Below are positions 16,522-25,156 of a stretch of DNA of 58,608 bases, piece after piece. The DNA is taken from assembly GCA_021776735.1 (NCBI GenBank), contig JAJFFH010000001.1, forward strand, positions 1 through 58,608, read 5' to 3'. Origin of the DNA: Planctomycetota bacterium. GTDB lineage: Bacteria > Planctomycetota > PLA2. Position numbers and translations under genes: made by a program. The notes under the pieces were generated by a model. That model searched no databases. It was not told where the DNA came from and saw nothing but the letters and a program-made list of their open reading frames with translations. Within the stretch, counting starts at the first letter, position 1, and each line of letters begins with the position of its first letter.

Positions 16522-17661
16522 CTAGGTCCTTCCAGCGAGGCCGTCGACGAGGGGTGTGCGTACCGCCCGGATGGCGGGAATCAGGCCGCCGACCAGGCCG
16601 GCGGCAAGCGCCGCGGTGAGGCCGAGGGCGCGGTGGGACGCGTTCAGTTCGAGGTGCAGCGCTCCCATGGGGAAGCGGAGCGCGACGTCTCCGACCAGTG
16701 CCGCCGCGGCCAGTCCGAGCGCGGCGCCGAGGAACGAAACGAGCAGCGACTCCTGCACGATGGAGGAGGCGACGGCCGTCGGGGCGTAGCCGAGGGTGCG
16801 CAATGTCGCGAGCTCCTTCGTGCGGGCGAGGACGGCCGCGAACATCGTGTTCGCGCACGCAAAGGCGCCGGCGACCAGGACCAGCGCCGCCATGAGGCGC
16901 GCCAGTGTGGTGATGTGGCGCAGGCCGCGCTCGAGAGCGGCCATGAGCTCCCGCTCGGGGACCGAGACCATCTCCAGGTCCAGTCGCTTCGCCGTGAACA
17001 GGCTCAACTCGTCCAGGTCGTCGGGAGCATCGAGCCGCACCGCGACGCACGAGACGTCCTCTCGCTTCGTCGCGAGCATCAGGTCGTCGAGCCGCGCCCA
17101 GAGCTCCGCCTCCAGTACGGTGCCGGGCGCCGCGAATCGTCCGCAGACGCGCCACTTGCGGTTCTCGAGTTCGATCGTCTGTCCGACGGCTAGGTCTTCC
17201 TCGTCGAGTTCCATGCGCGCGGCGGCCATGCGCCCAACCATGATCTCGAACGGCTCGCGGGGTTCGTGGCCCTCCGTGACGGTGAGCCGGGTGTGGACAA
17301 GGTACGCGGCCGGCGTGACGCCGCGGAGGAGGGCGACCCGGTTGCCGGAGCGCGACGCGATGTGCAGTTCGACGGAGGCGGCGCGGCGACCGTCGATCTC
17401 CTTCACGCCGGGCGCGGAGACGGCCGCGGTCTCGGCGTTGCCGCGCGGCACGACGGAGCGCACGAGATCGACCTCGGCGGACGTCCCGATCAGGAAGGCG
17501 ATGTCGGCCCGGGCGCCGGCTCCCGCCGCGTTCTCGAGTTCACCGGCGAAGGCGCTCATCGTCACGATCAGGACCGTTGTCGCGGCGATGCCCAACAGCG
17601 TCGCCAGCGTCCGCGCGCGGCGGCGCCACAGATTGCGCAGGGGATACGTGAGGGGCAGCAC
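16522..17661 (-). CDS. ABC transporter permease, FtsX/MacB type (second subunit)
   Basis: This 379-residue protein has the FtsX/MacB layout: one N-terminal membrane helix (TLATLLGIAATTVLIVTMSA), a large extracytoplasmic domain (residues 45-245) and three C-terminal helices (LMAALVLVAGAFACANTMFA, ESLLVSFLGAALGLAAAALV, ALGLTAALAAGLVGGLIPAI). The cytosolic loop RTKELATLRTLGYAPTAVA is the usual coupling segment. The GTG start at 17661 shares one base with the stop of the preceding permease (TAGTG) and has GGGGGAA upstream. With its partner permease it would form the membrane part of a MacB/LolCE-like mechanotransmission transporter. Confidence 0.85.
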   Translation of the reverse strand: MLPLTYPLRNLWRRRARTLATLLGIAATTVLIVTMSAFAGELENAAGAGARADIAFLIGTSAEVDLVRSVVPRGNAETAAVSAPGVKEIDGRRAASVELHIASRSGNRVALLRGVTPAAYLVHTRLTVTEGHEPREPFEIMVGRMAAARMELDEEDLAVGQTIELENRKWRVCGRFAAPGTVLEAELWARLDDLMLATKREDVSCVAVRLDAPDDLDELSLFTAKRLDLEMVSVPERELMAALERGLRHITTLARLMAALVLVAGAFACANTMFAAVLARTKELATLRTLGYAPTAVASSIVQESLLVSFLGAALGLAAAALVGDVALRFPMGALHLELNASHRALGLTAALAAGLVGGLIPAIRAVRTPLVDGLAGRT

Positions 17662-18803
17662 TATTCCCCCCTCACGGCGCGGGAGAGTGGCCGGCGCACG
17701 ATTGCCAGGGCCGGTCCGACCGCCGCGGCCGCACCCACGGCGAGTGAGGCGCCGAGCGACTCGAGCGCGACCGACAGCGACGGTTCGAAGTCGATCCCGT
17801 GCCCTTCAACACCGAGCGTGATCGGGTTCACGCCGAGCGCGGCCATCACGGCGCCGGCCCCGAGCACCCCGCCGAGCAGCCCGAGTCCGACGCCCTCGAG
17901 CAGGAGCAGGCCGAACAGGTGCGCACGCGTGACGCCGATCGTCTCGAGTACTCCCATCTCCGCGGAACGGGACTGCGCGCTGATGTAGACGGTGTTGGCG
18001 AGCACCAATGCGACGACGACGACGGCGATGTACCCGAGCACCCGGCCGAACGCGACGACCTCGGCGATCTCGCCGACGGCGCCCGCCACGAACGCCTGCA
18101 TCGTCTTGGTGTCCGTGCGCGCCTCGTCGTCGCGAAAGAGCGCGTCGATCGAGGCCGCGACGGCAGCTTCGTCCGCGCCGTTCTTGAGCCGCACCATGAA
18201 CTGGGTGGCCGCGCCGAGCCGATTCCTGGCCAGCGAGAGCTGGTCCAGGTGCACGAAGGCGAGGTTGTCGAGACCGGACATCCGTCCCGTCGCGATCGCG
18301 CTCACATGCAGGTCGAGGTCACCGAGGACGGCACGGTCGCCGACCTTCAGGCCGCGTCGGTTGGCCAGGCGTTGCCCCACGACCGCGCCGTCCGAGCGTG
18401 TGCGCCAGTCGCCGAGCGATCCGTCCAGCAGGTCGAGGTCGTACACGTCGTCCAGCCGGTCCGGCTCGACGCCGTGGAGCGTGACCAGGTCGAGGTTGGC
18501 GCGGCACGAGTTGATGAAGACCAGCGTCGGCAGCACTTCGGCAACCCCTTCGACATCGCGGATCGATGGCGCGTAGCGTGCGGGGAGATACGATGTCAGC
18601 GGGCAGAAACGGCTGTCTTGGAAGACGACGAGTACCGGTCGGTCCGACTCCTTGGCGAGTGCGTCCACACCGTGATCGACCGTCCGTACGAAAGCGAACA
18701 GCGCCATCGCCAGCGCGGCCCCCAGCACGGCGAGCGACGTGCGCAGCCGGGCCCGTGCGATCGTGCGCCAGACGTAGGGGACGAAGCGGGCAAGCCTACG
18801 CAT
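17661..18803 (-). CDS. ABC transporter permease, FtsX/MacB type (first subunit)
   Basis: The 380-residue permease has an N-terminal helix (LRTSLAVLGAALAMALFAFV), a periplasmic domain (about 50-250) and C-terminal helices (GYIAVVVVALVLANTVYISA, LEGVGLGLLGGVLGAGAVMA, SLGASLAVGAAAAVGPALAIV). The SRSAEMGVLETIGVTRAHLF loop is the coupling segment to the ATPase. The ATG at 18803 overlaps the TAG of the ATPase gene (ATGCGTAG), which indicates translational coupling. A frame extends upstream but lies inside the ATPase gene and is not used. Confidence 0.85.
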   Translation of the reverse strand: MRRLARFVPYVWRTIARARLRTSLAVLGAALAMALFAFVRTVDHGVDALAKESDRPVLVVFQDSRFCPLTSYLPARYAPSIRDVEGVAEVLPTLVFINSCRANLDLVTLHGVEPDRLDDVYDLDLLDGSLGDWRTRSDGAVVGQRLANRRGLKVGDRAVLGDLDLHVSAIATGRMSGLDNLAFVHLDQLSLARNRLGAATQFMVRLKNGADEAAVAASIDALFRDDEARTDTKTMQAFVAGAVGEIAEVVAFGRVLGYIAVVVVALVLANTVYISAQSRSAEMGVLETIGVTRAHLFGLLLLEGVGLGLLGGVLGAGAVMAALGVNPITLGVEGHGIDFEPSLSVALESLGASLAVGAAAAVGPALAIVRRPLSRAVRGE

Positions 18804-19488
18804 GGGTCGTCTTCTCCTCGTCGATGATGTGGCCCTTGTCGAGATGCACCACGCGGCGCGCGGCCTCCGCGGCCACCGGATCATGGGTAACCATGACGAT
18901 CGTGTTTCCGAACTCGGCGTTGAGGCGCCGGAGAAGCGTGAGCGTCGCCGTCGCCGCCTTGCGGTCGAGGTTGCCCGTCGGCTCATCGGCCAGCAGGACG
19001 ACGGGATTGGCCACGATCGCGCGCGCAATCGAGGCGCGCTGCTGTTGGCCACCGGACAGTTGCCGGGGCAGATGGTGCGCCCGGTCGGCCAGGTCGACCG
19101 CGGCGAGCGCGACCTCGACTCTTCTTGCGCGCTGCGGACGCTTCAGGTCGAGCAGCAGCAGGGGCAACTCGACGTTCTCCCACGCCGTGAGCACGGGCAC
19201 GAGGTTGTAGCCCTGGAAGACGAAGCCGAGGTTGCGGGTGCGCCACCGCGCGAGCGCACGCGGTTTCAGCGAGGAGATCGTTTCGCCGCCGACAACGACG
19301 TCGCCGCGAGTCGGTTGATCGATGCCCGCCATGAGGTTGAGCAGGGTCGTCTTGCCGCTTCCCGACGGCCCCATGAGGGCCACGAAGTCACCGTCCGCGA
19401 CCTCGAACGAAAGGTCGTCGAGAGGTGTGACATCCTCCCCCGCACCGGCGTAGGTCTTCGTGACGTGACGTACCTCAATCAGCTTCAT
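18796..19488 (-). CDS. ABC transporter ATP-binding protein, MacB/LolD type
   Basis: The 230-residue ATPase has all motifs: Walker A GPSGSGKTT, Q-loop (FVFQGYNLVPVLT), signature LSGGQQQR, Walker B VVLLADEPTG, D-loop NLD and switch His (MVTHD). It powers lipoprotein extraction or periplasm-to-outside efflux together with the two permeases. GGAGGAG lies seven bases before the ATG at 19488, which overlaps the adaptor gene's stop (ATGA). The frame is open further upstream, but this start begins exactly with the family N-terminus (MKLIEVRHVTKTY). Confidence 0.95.
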   Translation of the reverse strand: MKLIEVRHVTKTYAGAGEDVTPLDDLSFEVADGDFVALMGPSGSGKTTLLNLMAGIDQPTRGDVVVGGETISSLKPRALARWRTRNLGFVFQGYNLVPVLTAWENVELPLLLLDLKRPQRARRVEVALAAVDLADRAHHLPRQLSGGQQQRASIARAIVANPVVLLADEPTGNLDRKAATATLTLLRRLNAEFGNTIVMVTHDPVAAEAARRVVHLDKGHIIDEEKTTHA

Positions 19489-20960
19489 TGCGACTCCTCC
19501 CGCACGTTCTCCCCCTCCTCGACCGCGTCGAGGACGACTCGCTGCGTGACGGACAGCCCGCCGCGGACAATCGCGTCGCGGTCCACCTCCCCGACCTTCT
19601 CCACGGCGATCCGGCGTGCCCCTTGCGGCGTGACGATGAAGACGCAGCCGTTGCGCACCGCCTCGGCGGGCACGCGGAAGAGAACGACGGATGCGGGCCC
19701 GTCGGATGTTTCCTCCACGGTTGCGAGAAAACGCGCCCGACACAGCGTCTCGGGGCGCAGAATTGGGTCGGGATCGACCAGGCGCACCTTGACCTGAAGC
19801 GTGTTTTTGAGCAGATCGGACTCCCGCTGGACGCGCGTAACGACACCTTTCGCGGTCTTGCCGCCGAGCACCTCGCTGCGGATCTCGACATCCTGCCCGA
19901 CGCGGACTGCTGCCGCCGATGCGAGCGGAACATCGACCCGGACCTGCAGCCTTCGCGGGTCGTAGACCGACACGAGCCCATCGCCATCCGGACCGACCAT
20001 GCGGCCCGGCGCCGACAGCAGTTTCATGACCACGCCGTCCGCAGGGGCCAGCACGGTCGTCCAGCCGAACTCGCGCTCGCAGACGGCCCGCTCGACACTG
20101 GCCGTATTCCGCGTCGCCTTGGCGGCCGCTTCGTCGGCGCGGGCGCGCTCCACGGCGCCCGTCAGTTCGCGCGGATCCGCGACGACCTCGCGCAACACCG
20201 CAAGCAGATTGCTGCTCCCCTCAAGGTTGGCCCGTGCAACCGCGAGTTCCGCCTGCATCGCCCGCATGTCGGCGGCTGCCGCGTCCCGTGCGGCGCGAGC
20301 GCGGGCCAGGGCAACAGGATAGGAGCCGCCGGCCGCGCGCAGTTTCTCCTGCGCCCTCAGGTCGGCGGTCCGCGCGGCGAGATGTGCGCGGGTCGCCGCG
20401 ACGCGCGCCTCACGCACCGCGACTTCGCGGGCGGTCGCCTCGAACGCGCGTGCGGCGCGAGCCACGGCCGCGCGCGCATCCGCGTTCTGTGCAAGAACAG
20501 CCTCGGCGACTTTCCGCGTTGCCGTCGCGCGTTCCAGTTCCGCCTCGCGCTGGGCGAGCATGGCGCTCGCCCGGTCGAGCGCCGCCTCGATTGCGGCGCT
20601 GCGCAGCCGGCCGAGGCGGGTCTTCCCGGCCCGTAGGGCGTCGCCCTCGAGCACGTCCAGGGTCTCGAGCACGCCTGCGACGAGCGGTCGGGCGACGACC
20701 GCAAACGGGTCCGGCTCGACCCAGCCGGCGGCTTGGACCAGGCTTGCGCGAACAGATCCGGGTTCCGTCTGCGCGCGGCGCACCGGGGCCGTCCGGACGA
20801 CGCGGGGTGGGTTCAGGATCGGCCACAGAAACGACGTCGCGACGGCGACAACGGCTAGCAGGAGCAGTACAACGGCGATGCGCGGGCCGACGGGGCGGCG
20901 GGCGCGCGCCGTAGGGGCTTCGGGCTCCCTCCGCAGCGCGCCGAGGTCGATGTCACTCAT
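19485..20960 (-). CDS. Periplasmic adaptor (HlyD/MacA-like membrane fusion protein)
   Basis: The 491-residue protein has a short cytosolic tail, one membrane helix (IAVVLLLLAVVAVATSFLW, about 30-48), a lipoyl half-motif (VVARPLVAGVLETLDVLEGD), a very long alanine-rich coiled-coil hairpin (about 110-310) and the second lipoyl/barrel part (TTVLAPADGVVMKLLSAPGR, LQVRVDVPLASAAAVRVGQD). This is the link between an inner-membrane ABC pump and an outer-membrane channel. The ATG at 20960 is chosen because AAGGAG lies six bases upstream; it overlaps the stop of the outer-membrane-factor gene. Confidence 0.9.
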   Translation of the reverse strand: MSDIDLGALRREPEAPTARARRPVGPRIAVVLLLLAVVAVATSFLWPILNPPRVVRTAPVRRAQTEPGSVRASLVQAAGWVEPDPFAVVARPLVAGVLETLDVLEGDALRAGKTRLGRLRSAAIEAALDRASAMLAQREAELERATATRKVAEAVLAQNADARAAVARAARAFEATAREVAVREARVAATRAHLAARTADLRAQEKLRAAGGSYPVALARARAARDAAAADMRAMQAELAVARANLEGSSNLLAVLREVVADPRELTGAVERARADEAAAKATRNTASVERAVCEREFGWTTVLAPADGVVMKLLSAPGRMVGPDGDGLVSVYDPRRLQVRVDVPLASAAAVRVGQDVEIRSEVLGGKTAKGVVTRVQRESDLLKNTLQVKVRLVDPDPILRPETLCRARFLATVEETSDGPASVVLFRVPAEAVRNGCVFIVTPQGARRIAVEKVGEVDRDAIVRGGLSVTQRVVLDAVEEGENVREESQ

Positions 20961-22197
20961 CGGACGCTCCTTTCGGGGCGGGCCATCCGCGGGCGACCGC
21001 GAGGTCGACACGCGCGCGGGTGGCCTCGACCGCCGCGCGCCGATGGCGCGCCTGCTGGATCACGAGGTTGTAGGCGACCATGGCGGCGTTTCCGAACGCG
21101 TCGGGGGTTACGGCGAGGCGCGCGAGTGCGAGTTTGTGGCGCGCACGCACGGCGGTGCGGGCGGCTTGCTCGTGGCGCAGTTGCGCAGCCGCGGCCCCGT
21201 AGCCGGCCAACCTCTCGGCCAGGTCGCGCTCGGCGGCGAGCAGGGCTACCCCCACGCCGTGCCGCGCGGCTTCGCGCCGGTGTTCCGCGGCCCGCGCCCG
21301 CCGCGTCGCGCCGACGGGCAACCGGACGGCAACAATCGAACCGGAGCCGCTCTTCCCCAGGTTGATCTCGCCCCCGATCTCGAGGCTGGGATACTGGTTT
21401 GCCACCGCGCGGCGCAGCGCGGCATCGGCGACGCGGAATCGTGCGACCGCTTCCGCGACGTCGGGCCGGGACAGCAGCGCGTCGCGGTCCGCTGGTCCCT
21501 CGGCAACGAACGCTTCGCTCGACGGCGCGAATTTCACCGCTGCACCGGCCCCGAGGCCGAGCAGGGACCGGAGCCGGGCCTCGGTCGCATCCCGCAGCGT
21601 TCCGATCTCGATCGTCTCGGCCTCCGCCGCAGCCCTGGCCTGGTCGAGTACGCGCAGATCCGCCTCCGCGGCGAGGCCAGCTTCGCGGAAGCGCCGGGGC
21701 GACAGGCCGAGATCGGGGCGCCGCTGCCGAGAGAGCACGCCGAGAACCGCATAGGCGTTGGCGATGTCGCCGGCGATTCTCCACTGCTCGCGTCGCAGCG
21801 TGGCGAGTACTCGCCCGCGGGTCGCGTCGGCTTGGGCGAACGCGCGGCCCCGCGGGCCGAGACGCAACAACGCAATCGGGTCCGCGGTGGCCGAGAGGTG
21901 TTCCTGGTTGAAGTTCGCCCGCGTCCCGACGGTCGTCGCCGGCGTGTCGAGGCCGGCCGCCTTCGCCTCGGCCACGAGTCCCGCGAGTTTCGGGTTGTGC
22001 GCGTGGGCGAACACGACGGCGCCGCCGAACTCCAGACGGCCGGGAGCCGGACGGTCGAGTCCGTCGCGGCTTGCCCGGACATCGACGGGTGCGGGCCGAT
22101 AGGCTACGCATCCTGCCCCGAGCGGCAATGCGACCGCAGCGGCGAACAGGACGTGCTTGGGTACGAACGAGGGCAGGACGCTTTCGGGACGCAACAT
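20953..22197 (-). CDS. Outer-membrane factor (TolC-like lipoprotein)
   Basis: The 414-residue product carries a lipoprotein signal (VALPLGAGCVAYRPAP, Cys at 29) and the two-fold helical repeats of TolC-family channels: AHNPKLAGLVAEAKAAGLDT, REAGLAAEADLRVLDQARAAAE, SRPDVAEAVARFRVADAALR and NQYPSLEIGGEINLGKSGSG. It would be the outer-membrane exit duct of the tripartite pump encoded downstream. AGGAGAG stands four bases before the ATG. It is the first gene of the overlapping set unless the Cys-rich gene 50 bp upstream is co-transcribed. Confidence 0.88.
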   Translation of the reverse strand: MLRPESVLPSFVPKHVLFAAAVALPLGAGCVAYRPAPVDVRASRDGLDRPAPGRLEFGGAVVFAHAHNPKLAGLVAEAKAAGLDTPATTVGTRANFNQEHLSATADPIALLRLGPRGRAFAQADATRGRVLATLRREQWRIAGDIANAYAVLGVLSRQRRPDLGLSPRRFREAGLAAEADLRVLDQARAAAEAETIEIGTLRDATEARLRSLLGLGAGAAVKFAPSSEAFVAEGPADRDALLSRPDVAEAVARFRVADAALRRAVANQYPSLEIGGEINLGKSGSGSIVAVRLPVGATRRARAAEHRREAARHGVGVALLAAERDLAERLAGYGAAAAQLRHEQAARTAVRARHKLALARLAVTPDAFGNAAMVAYNLVIQQARHRRAAVEATRARVDLAVARGWPAPKGASDE

Positions 22198-22246
22198 GGC
22201 TCTCTCCTATGGGCGCAACGATTCGTTGGCGGAGTAGGAGAGAGAT

Positions 22247-22636
22247 CTAGATCAGGAGAGGGGCGATGGCCGCGTGGCGGGCGCGTGGTGGTTCGGTTCT
22301 CTGGCGAGCCGTGCGGTGAAAGCTCACGGACGGCGGTGTGTTGTCCGCGGTCCATGAAGGGACGAGAACGGACGCGTCGGGCGCCGCGGGATCTTCGTCG
22401 TGCTGTCCGGTGAAGAGGTGCGGATGGTGATCACGGCACGTGCAGGCGGTTCCGGTCTTGTCGATCGGGACGGAATCCCGGGAACATGTATCCCCACAAC
22501 ACGTGCGCGGAGTAACCGCGTCGGGCTTGTCACCGCAGGTGTACTCGGAGCAACATCCGTACGCCATGACGCAGCACAACGGCTGACCGAGAGACGCGAT
22601 CAAGATCGCGACCGAAGCCACCAAGGTGCTCGTCAT
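22247..22636 (-). CDS. Small secreted Cys/His-rich protein at the head of the efflux operon
   Basis: The 129-residue frame begins with a signal peptide (TLVASVAILIASLGQPLCC) and has a dense cluster of cysteines between residues 18 and 70 (CCVMAYGCCSEYTC, RTCCGDTCS, TACTCRDHHPHLF). Such Cys/His spacing suggests metal binding or multiple disulphides. It ends 49 bp before the outer-membrane-factor gene on the same strand, so co-transcription is likely and a metal substrate for the pump is a reasonable guess. The last 40 residues are Arg/Pro-rich and contain a degenerate copy of the dispersed repeat on the other strand. A TTG start at 22648 is an alternative. Confidence 0.55.
   Translation of the reverse strand: MTSTLVASVAILIASLGQPLCCVMAYGCCSEYTCGDKPDAVTPRTCCGDTCSRDSVPIDKTGTACTCRDHHPHLFTGQHDEDPAAPDASVLVPSWTADNTPPSVSFHRTARQRTEPPRARHAAIAPLLI
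22321..22339 (+). repeat. Degenerate copy of the gene-end repeat
   Basis: AGCTCACGGACGGCGGTGT has three mismatches to consensus and lies antisense inside the 3' part of the Cys-rich gene. It may be chance. Confidence 0.3.
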
Positions 22637-22772
22637 GGATCCCACCAACCCAGTAGAACACGCCGGTCCGCGTTGTCAACGGGGCCTGCCTGGTAGTGGG
22701 TCAGCTAGCAACACAAAGCCGGATGACGACGGTAGGAACCCGGCCGCAGTCTGTCGGAGCGGCGTCGGACGG

Positions 22773-22791
22773 ACATCGCCGTCCGTTTGCT
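22773..22791 (-). repeat. Gene-end repeat, copy C
   Basis: This is a perfect consensus copy (AGCAAACGGACGGCGATGT on the reverse strand) in the gap between two divergent genes. Its GGACGG can pair with CCGTCC directly after the core, giving a six-base stem with loop CGATGT. Confidence 0.85.
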
Positions 22792-22832
22792 TCCTCGTCT
22801 CGGGACGGTGTTCCGGTGCGCGGCGCCTGCGA

Positions 22833-22838
22833 TAGGAT
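22833..22838 (+). promoter_or_regulatory. -10-like hexamer, leaderless start
   Basis: TAGGAT lies six bases before the GTG at 22845, and no Shine-Dalgarno sequence is present. Confidence 0.5.
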
Positions 22839-22844
22839 AACGAC

Positions 22845-23624
22845 GTGCAACACGGTTCCGTTCTCTGGATTCTCAGCCTCCTGGGAGCTGCGGTCTTGGC
22901 CGCGCCGGGCGAGGACGGGGCCGAGCCCGTGACCGATCCCAATGTAGCCAAGAAGGCTGTCAAGCGGATCAAGAAGGAACACAAGGCAGCCAAGTCGAGC
23001 CGCCGTCGGCGCGAGTTGGTCCGGGGTCTTGGACTGTTGCACTGCGAGGAGTCCGCGAAGCTTCTCTTGAGAATCGTGAACGACGATCGGGACGTGCGCG
23101 TGCGGATCGCGGCGATGCGCTCGCTCGCGGTCGTGGGCAGGCTCAAGCACCTCAAGCGAATGTTCTCTATCGTTAGCAAAAATCGGGACACGGCTCTTCT
23201 CCGCTGCCTCGGACCGGCTCTTTCGTTGGTCACGGACCCGGAGGCACCGGCTTGGATTGTGAAGAAACTGTTGCCGAGTTCGAAGAGCGCGGAGATAAAC
23301 CGGTCGGTCACGACTTATCCCGTGCGCATGTCGGCGGTCGAGGCGCTCGGCGTGATGCGCGTGCAAGGCGCCCGCGGCCCCCTGCTCAGGAGGCTCGCCA
23401 CGGATGGGATTCCCACCACCGGCAGATCCGAGGTGCCCGAGGCGATCCTCGCCGACCTGAAGTACGCGATCCGGTTTCGCAAGGTCACGATCAATACCGT
23501 GGCGCTCACGTTCGGCACGGCGCAAGAAGACGCGGACGAGGCGTACGCCTTCATGAAGCTAATCTCGGACCAAAACGGTGGCCACTGCATCGATCTTCGC
23601 GTGGCCCCGCGGATTGGCCGCTAG
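22845..23624 (+). CDS. Secreted HEAT-repeat protein
   Basis: The 259-residue protein has a signal peptide (VLWILSLLGAAVLAAPGED), a basic helical stretch (AVKRIKKEHKAAKSSRRRRE) and HEAT-like helix pairs (ESAKLLLRIVNDDRDVRVRI, AAMRSLAVVGRLKHLKRMF, MSAVEALGVMRVQGARGPLL). It resembles the protein at 8745-9623 in size and layout, and probably scaffolds other proteins outside the cytoplasm; the function is unknown. The GTG start is supported by TAGGAT six bases upstream. Repeat D follows, on the other strand, 12 bases after the stop. Confidence 0.72.
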   Translation: MQHGSVLWILSLLGAAVLAAPGEDGAEPVTDPNVAKKAVKRIKKEHKAAKSSRRRRELVRGLGLLHCEESAKLLLRIVNDDRDVRVRIAAMRSLAVVGRLKHLKRMFSIVSKNRDTALLRCLGPALSLVTDPEAPAWIVKKLLPSSKSAEINRSVTTYPVRMSAVEALGVMRVQGARGPLLRRLATDGIPTTGRSEVPEAILADLKYAIRFRKVTINTVALTFGTAQEDADEAYAFMKLISDQNGGHCIDLRVAPRIGR

Positions 23625-23636
23625 GACCATCGACGA

Positions 23637-23655
23637 ACATCGCCGTCCGTTTGCT
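23637..23655 (-). repeat. Gene-end repeat, copy D
   Basis: Perfect consensus copy between two convergent genes. It is in sense, 26 bases after the stop of the TIR gene 23682-24656, and is preceded by the purine run GAGGG. Confidence 0.85.
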
Positions 23656-23681
23656 CCCTCGTGTTCGGGACCCCCTGCGGG

Positions 23682-24656
23682 CTATTCGATCCGGTCGTTC
23701 GGCTTGAAGCCGGACAGGCCCAGGAGCGCGAGCATCGCCGTGATCATCACGCCGGCCTCGGCGCCCGCGATCTCGCCGCGCCGCCGGTTGAGGGCGACGT
23801 TCTTCGTCGCCGGCTCGGAAAACGCGAATTGGGCGAAGATCGCGGTACCACCGATGCTTCCGACGACCACGGTGATCCACACGAAGCGGCGCACGGACGG
23901 GTCGAACCACAGCCGCGTGATGCCGAGTGTCAAAAAACAGAGAAACACCATGAATCCGGAGATGCTGAGGATGAGCTTTCCGGGGACGAGCGCGGCGCCG
24001 AAGGTAGCCAGGATGAGGAGCAGGGCCAGGCTCAGAAGCGAGAGCACGCCCACCCGCAGCCGGTTCATGCGGCTCTCGGCGACCGACCCGGTCAGGTCCA
24101 TGGCGAGAACCTTGGCGAGGCGGGTGACATCCGACATCCAGGTTTCGTCCGCGAGGGAGACGGCGTTCAGGCGCGTGAGCTGGGCCAGCCGCTCCGGCAG
24201 TTGGTCGTCGCGCGGCATGCGCGCCTGCTGCACGAGCACCGGCACGACGAGCCGCCGCTGCGCGAGCGCGGTCGCGATCTCCGCGGCCAGGTAGTCCTCC
24301 GGGTCGTGCAGCCGCGGCTGGTCGTCGTCATGCGGCGCGAGCCAGCCGGGGCCGATGAGCACGAGGATCGCCCCGGCGCCTGCGATGACCCGCGAAATGC
24401 GGTCCGTGAAATCCTGGCCCGGCGCGATGCTGCCGACATCCCGGAAGACGCGGCCCTCCCCGAAGTACGCCGCGAGGCTGTCGGCCAGGCGCCCGGCGTA
24501 GCCCTCGGTGTCGGACCGGCGGTAGCTGATAAAGATCGTGTCGCCGGAACCTTCGCCCTCCGTCCGGGGTCCGATGAACCCCGGGCCGGGCGTGTCGGGG
24601 CTGACCTCGCGGGCGTTTTTGTGTGTCAACGGACGCAGAAGGTACCAAAGTCCCAT
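23682..24656 (-). CDS. TIR-domain protein with C-terminal membrane segments
   Basis: After about 38 linker residues the 324-residue product has a TIR_2-type domain: DTIFISYRRSDTEGYAGRLA, VFRDVGSIAPGQDFTDRI, AGAILVLIGPGWL and DYLAAEIATALAQRRLVVPV, with Glu in the position of the catalytic residue. Four hydrophobic helices follow (VGVLSLLSLALLLILATFGA, LILSISGFMVFLCFLTLGI, FVWITVVVGSIGGTAIFAQF, GVMITAMLALLGLSG). It has the same overall layout as the TIR gene at 5077-6207, although the two differ in TIR subclass. An NAD+-cleaving, membrane-anchored effector is possible; no partner gene (Thoeris, CBASS) is adjacent, so a defence role is unproven. The start at 24656 has no Shine-Dalgarno site and a later start is possible. 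Confidence 0.75.
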   Translation of the reverse strand: MGLWYLLRPLTHKNAREVSPDTPGPGFIGPRTEGEGSGDTIFISYRRSDTEGYAGRLADSLAAYFGEGRVFRDVGSIAPGQDFTDRISRVIAGAGAILVLIGPGWLAPHDDDQPRLHDPEDYLAAEIATALAQRRLVVPVLVQQARMPRDDQLPERLAQLTRLNAVSLADETWMSDVTRLAKVLAMDLTGSVAESRMNRLRVGVLSLLSLALLLILATFGAALVPGKLILSISGFMVFLCFLTLGITRLWFDPSVRRFVWITVVVGSIGGTAIFAQFAFSEPATKNVALNRRRGEIAGAEAGVMITAMLALLGLSGFKPNDRIE

Positions 24657-24675
24657 GGGTGGGCACCGGAGGGAA

Positions 24676-24694
24676 AGCCGACGGACGGCGATGT
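24676..24694 (+). repeat. Gene-end repeat, copy E
   Basis: AGCCGACGGACGGCGATGT has two mismatches to consensus and is preceded by GGAGGGA. It lies just upstream of, and antisense to, the TIR gene, so it does not follow the gene-end rule. Confidence 0.75.
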
Positions 24695-24735
24695 TTTGAG
24701 TTCGAACCGCGTCGGACGATTCGACCTCGACCGAC

Positions 24736-25059
24736 CTACCCGTCCGCGGCGCGCAGCCCCTTGCGTGAGAGGGTCCGCGTCACCTTCTCGCCCGTGTCGA
24801 TGTCTACGGCGTAGCGCTTCCCATCGAACCAGAGGAAGGCGTCTTCTCGCCGGACGTACCAGCGTCCCGCCTCCAAACGTAAAGTCGCGAACGCCGTCTC
24901 CTCCCACACTCGTGGTTGATGAGCAACCATCGCCACTCTCGACGCGAACCGACCATCCGCGAGGCGCATCGACGAACAGGAGCGAGGGGGCCGGCCTGAC
25001 CTTGACGGGACCGCCGGTGTGCGGGGGACGACCCGCATAGCTCGCCACGCGCCAGCCAT
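24736..25059 (-). pseudogene. C-terminal fragment of an unknown protein
   Basis: The convincing part is the last about 60 residues (ETAFATLRLEAGRWYVRRED, AFLWFDGKRYAVDIDTGEKV), which look like a beta-rich C-terminal domain. Upstream the frame becomes Arg/Pro-rich and has no start context. I treat it as a gene remnant; a short real gene starting near 24970 cannot be excluded. The remaining 25060-25177 holds only a 17-bp tandem repeat. Confidence 0.35.
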
Positions 25060-25156
25060 TGAGAATCGCCGCCGACGTCCACCAGTCTGATCGGCGGCGC
25101 TACGTTCATGACTCGCTGGTGCAGGACGTTACTTTTGAGCTTCCACCGATTCGGGG

